Assembly: GCA_018065475.1 (NCBI GenBank)
Contig: JAGHTD010000305.1
Coordinates: 1 to 10,748 of the forward strand
Direction of reading: 5' to 3'
Origin: Candidatus Colimorpha enterica
Lineage (GTDB): Bacteria; Bacillota; Clostridia; Oscillospirales; CAG-272
DNA length: 10,748 nucleotides
In this document: piece by piece, positions 7,710 to 10,748 of the stretch
Layout: each line of letters begins with the position of its first letter
How positions within the stretch are numbered: the first letter of the stretch is position 1
Made by a program: the position numbers and the translations under genes
The notes under the pieces: model-generated
Told to the model about the DNA's origin: nothing
The model's input: the letters and a program-made list of their open reading frames with translations, nothing else
Databases searched by the model: none

Positions 7710-9133
7710 TATTCCTTTCCGTTCCAGCAATATGTGCAAAGCTCGCAGGGATCGATGCCTATTGCTTTTACAACGTTTTCGATAGACTGGAACTCAAGCG
7801 AAGTGAAGTTGAACTTCTCGCATATAGCTTTCCTCAGATTCTTTCCTCTTTCGGTTGAGCTGTCCGCATACTCGTCTATATGGTTGAATCCTTCTTCGCC
7901 CTCAAGCTCCATGATCACCCTGCGGGCGATGAGCTCCATATCGGAGGTCTGTCTTGAGAAATTGAGGTATTTGCAGCCGTACATTATCGGAGGGCATGCC
8001 GAACGCATGTGGACCGCTTTTGCTCCGCTTTCGTAGAGAAAATCGACGGTCTCTTTGAGCTGTGTGCCTCTGACGATTGAGTCATCGACGAAGAGAAGCT
8101 CCTTATCCTTGATAAGTTCCTTTACGGGGATCTGCTTCATCTTGGCAATCTTTGCCCTGTCCTTCTGCGCTCCCTGAAGGAAGCTTCTCGACCAGGTTGG
8201 TGTGTATTTTATGAAAGCTCTTGCGAACTGCACTCCGCTCTCGTTTGCGTAGCCGATGGCGTGAGGGATGCCCGAATCGGGAACGCCTCCGACATAATCG
8301 AGCTTGCCGAAAAGATCGGAGCCTTCATCGAGAGAGGCGAGAAGCTTTCCGTTCCTGTATCTCATCGACTCGACGTTTATGCCCTCGTAAGTAGAGGTGG
8401 GATAGCCGTAATAGCTCCAGAGGAAGGCGCATATCCTTTTTTTCTTTCCTGGGGCGACAAGCTGTCTGATACCCGTCGGAGATATCTCTACGACCTCTCC
8501 GGGGCCGAGCTCTTTTTCGTCGTCGAAGCCGAGCTTCTGATATGCAAACGATTCAAAGGAAACGGCATAGCCGTTTTCGCTTTTACCGATCTGAACGGGA
8601 AGTCTGCCGAGGCGGTCGCGTGCGGCGATGATATTTCCGTCCTCCTTGAGAAGAAGGATAGACGCTGTTCCCTTGATAGACTTCTGAGCAAACTTTATGC
8701 CGTCGGCAAAATTGCTCTTCTGATCGATAAGAGCCGATACAAGCTCCGTGCAGTTGATCTTTCCGCCCGTCATGGCGTCAAAATGACCGCCCGAGAAGGA
8801 AAGATACTGATCAATAAGCTCTTCGCTGTTGTTGATACATCCGACGACGCATATTGCGTAGGTTCCGAGATTGGAACGGACGAGCATCGGCTGAGGATCG
8901 CTGTCGCTGATACAGCCGATCGCCGACGTCCCAGTCATCTCGTCGAATATACCCTCGAACTTGGTGCGGAACGGCGCGTTCTCGATATGATGGATCTTAC
9001 GCTGAAGACCTATCTCCTTATCAAAAGCGGCAAGGCCTCCGCATCTCGTTCCGAGATGTGAATGATAGTCAGTACCGAAGAAAACGTCAGTCAGACATTC
9101 TTCGGTTGAGGCAATTCCGAAAAAACCTCCCAT
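7709..9133 (-). CDS. purF: Amidophosphoribosyltransferase, variant lacking the glutaminase nucleophile
   Basis: Makes phosphoribosylamine from PRPP, the committed first step. The 474-residue protein has the N-terminal Ntn-glutaminase fold region followed by a phosphoribosyltransferase domain. The latter includes GVPDSGIPHAIGYANESG (283-300), IKYTPTWSRSF (308-318) and the PRPP loop VDDSIVRGT (349-357). Cysteines 235, 387, 466 and 469 match the positions that hold the 4Fe-4S cluster in Bacillus-type PurF (C-terminus CELCTYCWNGKE). The protein begins MGGFFG where active enzymes begin MCGI, so the nucleophile Cys is Gly. The usual Arg, Asn and Asp of the glutamine pocket also appear replaced. From recall, MGGFFG-type homologues occur in Clostridia and Bacteroidales, so this is probably a lineage feature. 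It may use free ammonia. The gene starts 12 bp after purC; the Shine-Dalgarno (GGGTGA) is modest. Confidence 0.93.
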   Translation of the reverse strand: MGGFFGIASTEECLTDVFFGTDYHSHLGTRCGGLAAFDKEIGLQRKIHHIENAPFRTKFEGIFDEMTGTSAIGCISDSDPQPMLVRSNLGTYAICVVGCINNSEELIDQYLSFSGGHFDAMTGGKINCTELVSALIDQKSNFADGIKFAQKSIKGTASILLLKEDGNIIAARDRLGRLPVQIGKSENGYAVSFESFAYQKLGFDDEKELGPGEVVEISPTGIRQLVAPGKKKRICAFLWSYYGYPTSTYEGINVESMRYRNGKLLASLDEGSDLFGKLDYVGGVPDSGIPHAIGYANESGVQFARAFIKYTPTWSRSFLQGAQKDRAKIAKMKQIPVKELIKDKELLFVDDSIVRGTQLKETVDFLYESGAKAVHMRSACPPIMYGCKYLNFSRQTSDMELIARRVIMELEGEEGFNHIDEYADSSTERGKNLRKAICEKFNFTSLEFQSIENVVKAIGIDPCELCTYCWNGKE

Positions 9134-9145
9134 TTTGTCACCCGA

Positions 9146-9832
9146 TCAAGCGAAGAAAAGCTTCGAGAGAGTCATGGGATCGATATATTTACCGTCCTTA
9201 TAAACACGCATATTGCCGGAAGCGATCTCGTCGATGAGCATTACCTCGCCGTCGGCATCGTAACCGAACTCAAACTTGATATCGTAGAGATCAAGTCCTT
9301 TTTCTTTGAGATCGTCTGCGACGATCTTTGTGATCTTCTGTGTCATTGCCTTGACGTCGTCGTACTGCTTGGAGGTCATGACGCCGAGGTCGATGAGGCC
9401 GTCTTTCGTTACGAGCGGATCGCCTTTTTCGTCATTTTTGAAGGTCGTCTCGACGTATGCGGGAAGATCGGCACCTTCCTCGATATAGTCGCTGTAACGG
9501 CGGTAGAAGCTGCCTACTGCCTTGTAGCGGCAGATGACTTCAAGTCCCTTTCCGAATACCTTTGCGGGAAGGACTTCCATTGTCGTATTTTTGAGATCGG
9601 CAGAGACGTAATGCGTCTTTATTCCCGCCGCGTTGACCTTGTCGAAGAAGTAAACGGACATACGGAGATTGACGTCACCGACACCGTCGATCTTGAGACC
9701 TACGGAGTTCTCGCCGGGATCGAATACGCCGTCCTTACCGGTGCAGTCGTCCTTGAACTTGAGAAGGTAATTACCGTTGTCGAGTGTGAAAACGTCTTTT
9801 GTTTTTCCTGAATAAACGAGTTTGTTGTTCAT
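9146..9832 (-). CDS. purC: SAICAR synthase (phosphoribosylaminoimidazole-succinocarboxamide synthase)
   Basis: Joins CAIR and aspartate using ATP to give SAICAR. The protein is 228 residues from the chosen start, close to the family's roughly 235. It shows the N-terminal YSGKTKDVF nucleotide-binding turn, LEVICRYKAVGSFYRRY (equivalent to the VRNxxxGS block), TFKNDEKGDPLV, and a C-terminal LIDEIASGNMRVYKDG where the common form is DE(I/L)xxDxxR. The start at 9832 is preferred over the in-frame ATG at 9838: the AGGAG at 9841-9845 lies 8 bases before the former but only 2 before the latter. The gene lies 30 bp downstream of purE and 12 bp ahead of purF. The purB gene that would act on its product is not in the window. 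Confidence 0.96.
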   Translation of the reverse strand: MNNKLVYSGKTKDVFTLDNGNYLLKFKDDCTGKDGVFDPGENSVGLKIDGVGDVNLRMSVYFFDKVNAAGIKTHYVSADLKNTTMEVLPAKVFGKGLEVICRYKAVGSFYRRYSDYIEEGADLPAYVETTFKNDEKGDPLVTKDGLIDLGVMTSKQYDDVKAMTQKITKIVADDLKEKGLDLYDIKFEFGYDADGEVMLIDEIASGNMRVYKDGKYIDPMTLSKLFFA

Positions 9833-9840
9833 GATCATAT

Positions 9841-9845
9841 CTCCT
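9841..9845 (-). promoter_or_regulatory. Ribosome binding site deciding the purC start
   Basis: AGGAG lies 8 bases upstream of the ATG at 9832 and only 2 bases from the in-frame ATG at 9838. It therefore favours the shorter N-terminus, MNNKLVYSGKTKDVF. Confidence 0.8.
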
Positions 9846-9862
9846 GAAAAATTATTTGTAAA

Positions 9863-10351
9863 TTAAAGTTTTGATGCGATCTCGGCGTCTTTTGCCAGGA
9901 CCTTTTCGGCATCTTTTTTGCGTTTTGCGTCAAGCTTTTCGGCAAGAGCGGGATCGCTGACTGCGAGGATCTCGGCGCAAAGTAAAGCGGCATTGACTCC
10001 TCCGTTAATTGCGACAGTGGCGACCGGGATTCCGGATGGCATCTGTACAGTTGACAGTAAGGCATCAATGCCGTCAAGGACTGATGATTTGCAGGGTATG
10101 CCTATTACGGGCAGGGTGGTGTTGGCGGCAATGGCGCCGGCAAGGTGAGCCGCCATTCCGGCAGCGGCTATTATAGCTCCGAAGCCGTTTTCTCTTGCGT
10201 TCTCGGCAAAAGACTTCGCCTCGGCAGGAGTGCGGTGAGCCGAATAGATGTGTACCTCGTAGGGTATCTCAAGCTCTTTCAGAGTTGCAATGCTCTTTTC
10301 GAGGATCGGGAGATCGCTGTCGCTTCCCATGATAATTCCGACTTTTTTCAT
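9863..10351 (-). CDS. purE: 5-(carboxyamino)imidazole ribonucleotide mutase (AIR carboxylase), class I PurE
   Basis: First gene of the operon. PurE makes CAIR, by rearranging N5-CAIR in class I enzymes. The 162-residue protein has the class I blocks GSDSD (9-13), SAHRTP (37-42, with the catalytic His39 equivalent to E. coli His45) and AAAGMAAHLAGAIAANTTLP (62-81), followed by VIGIPCKSS. Class II, CO2-using PurE differs in the last block. The family partner purK, which makes N5-CAIR, does not follow it here. A strong Shine-Dalgarno (AGGAG at 10358-10362, 6 bases before ATG) lies just after the leader terminator's U-tract, so translation is possible only if the terminator is bypassed. Confidence 0.97.
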   Translation of the reverse strand: MKKVGIIMGSDSDLPILEKSIATLKELEIPYEVHIYSAHRTPAEAKSFAENARENGFGAIIAAAGMAAHLAGAIAANTTLPVIGIPCKSSVLDGIDALLSTVQMPSGIPVATVAINGGVNAALLCAEILAVSDPALAEKLDAKRKKDAEKVLAKDAEIASKL

Positions 10352-10365
10352 AATTATCTCCTTTC

Positions 10366-10410
10366 AGAAAACAAAGAAGGCGCACTGAGCCCTATAAGGT
10401 TCAGTACGCC
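10366..10410 (-). terminator. Intrinsic terminator forming the expression platform of the ZTP riboswitch
   Basis: The 5' arm (10410-10401, GGCGUACUGA) pairs over 10 bp, with one G-U, with the 3' arm (10388-10379, UCAGUGCGCC). The inner part CCU/AGG can extend the stem. A U-rich run UUCUUUGUUUU follows (10378-10368). The first bases of the 5' arm, at 10410-10408, are also the last bases of the riboswitch's conserved CUGGGC. Folding the ligand-bound aptamer therefore competes with the hairpin, which predicts an ON switch. Positions and pairing are read directly; the switching mode is inference consistent with known ZTP riboswitches. Confidence 0.9.
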
Positions 10411-10480
10411 CAGACGGTCGGCATTGAAAGTTTCCCGCTCCTCTGTGGTGCTCCACTTTTTCCGTCAGTTACGGGAAACT
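10408..10480 (-). ncRNA. ZTP (pfl motif) riboswitch aptamer
   Basis: The leader of purE matches the ZTP/ZMP-sensing pfl fold. P1 is a perfect 9 bp helix (10480-10472, AGUUUCCCG, with 10437-10429, CGGGAAACU). The conserved internal loop is UAACUGACGG. P2 is GUGG-AGCA-CCAC (10456-10445). The conserved GAGGAGCG precedes the closing P1 strand. After a linker of about 12 bases comes CCGUCUGGGC (10417-10408), whose CCGUC pairs with GACGG (10466-10462) as the pseudoknot. This class binds ZTP or ZMP, which accumulate when 10-formyl-tetrahydrofolate is scarce. It commonly controls purine and folate one-carbon genes. Here it governs the whole pur operon including the FNT gene. Confidence 0.95.
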
Positions 10481-10494
10481 GTTATTACTTGATT

Positions 10495-10523
10495 ATTATA
10501 CCATAACAAGAGTATAATGTCAA
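10495..10523 (-). promoter_or_regulatory. Housekeeping-type promoter of the pur operon
   Basis: Exact consensus -35 TTGACA (10523-10518), a 17-base spacer and exact consensus -10 TATAAT (10500-10495). A TGG immediately ahead of the -10 gives an extended -10 (TGn). Predicted transcription starts near 10488, a few bases before the riboswitch P1 helix begins at 10480. Such a strong promoter fits a leader whose control is exerted afterwards by attenuation. No separate operator or PurR-like box is evident. Confidence 0.93.
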
Positions 10524-10549
10524 GCGTCGGGCGTCATTTTTTTCAACTT

Positions 10550-10748
10550 TCAGCTTTCCGCCGTTTCGCAGTAAATGCACCTCAGCGTCTTGCCGTCACT
10601 TCCGAGCTTGAACAGCTGTTCAAGCTCCTGCTCGCATCCCGAAATGCACTTGGGATTACGGCACTTATGCCCTCTTATATAGTCGTTTTCATTCGTGTCG
10701 GGCGTTTTGTCGCTTAACAGTTTGAGGATAAGCGCCATACGCATATAT
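10550..10748 (-). CDS. pyrB: Aspartate carbamoyltransferase C-terminus with PyrI-like zinc module; 5' part beyond window
   Basis: Only the last 65 codons are present; the frame is open to the window edge, with a Tyr codon before the first visible Met. YMRMALILKLL resembles the closing helix of PyrB catalytic chains. It is followed at once by a tail with KCRNPKC and LRCIYCE. The spacing CX4C-X22-CX2C closely matches the zinc site of the E. coli regulatory chain PyrI (CX4C-X23-CX2C, Cys109/114/138/141). The nucleotide-binding allosteric half of PyrI is not between them, so this looks like a catalytic chain with only the zinc module fused on. The enzyme would make carbamoyl-aspartate in pyrimidine synthesis. 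The TGA stop is 26 bp from the purE promoter. The identity rests on a short fragment. Confidence 0.78.
   Translation of the reverse strand, partial: YMRMALILKLLSDKTPDTNENDYIRGHKCRNPKCISGCEQELEQLFKLGSDGKTLRCIYCETAES

Noticed and set aside
8261..9061. Open frame of 266 codons on the plus strand
   Set aside because: Entirely antisense to purF, with low-information composition and no domain; treated as a shadow.
9833..9838. Earlier ATG for purC at 9838
   Set aside because: It is only 2 bases from the AGGAG; the ATG at 9832 has proper 8-base spacing.

Overview
The window is one dense, co-directional block on the minus strand: nearly a complete de novo purine (IMP) operon plus the 3' end of an upstream pyrimidine gene. 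Base composition looks roughly balanced by eye. The gene set (clostridial single-chain FGAM synthase, split PurH/PurO, MGG-type PurF, class I PurE without PurK, ZTP riboswitch) suggests an anaerobic gut-type member of the Clostridia. That placement is inference from family flavour, since no marker gene is present.

Layout in the direction of transcription (right to left). (1) 10748-10550: the C-terminus of a PyrB-like aspartate carbamoyltransferase carrying a PyrI-like four-cysteine zinc module. (2) 10523-10366: a near-ideal promoter, a ZTP (pfl) riboswitch, and an intrinsic terminator whose 5' arm shares bases with the riboswitch. (3) purE, purC, purF, purM, a formate/nitrite transporter (FNT) family gene, purN, purO (IMP cyclohydrolase), purH (AICAR transformylase only), purD and purL (cut by the left edge). 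Gene junctions range from 8 bp overlaps to gaps of about 30 bp. No stretch above 300 bp lacks a gene.

The genes cover PRPP to IMP except adenylosuccinate lyase (purB), which is not in the window; purK is also absent. PurN and PurH consume 10-formyl-tetrahydrofolate. The FNT gene between purM and purN could supply formate for making that cofactor. The leader senses ZTP, which accumulates when AICAR cannot be formylated. The operon therefore reads as a circuit in which one-carbon shortage switches on purine enzymes together with a likely formate channel.

Three oddities stand out. PurF lacks the Cys2 nucleophile and other glutaminase residues. purM carries both a one-base frameshift and an in-frame TGA, so it is either broken or misassembled. 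IMP synthesis uses an archaeal-type PurO with a PurH lacking its cyclohydrolase half. I see no phage, IS element, CRISPR array, tRNA or rRNA.
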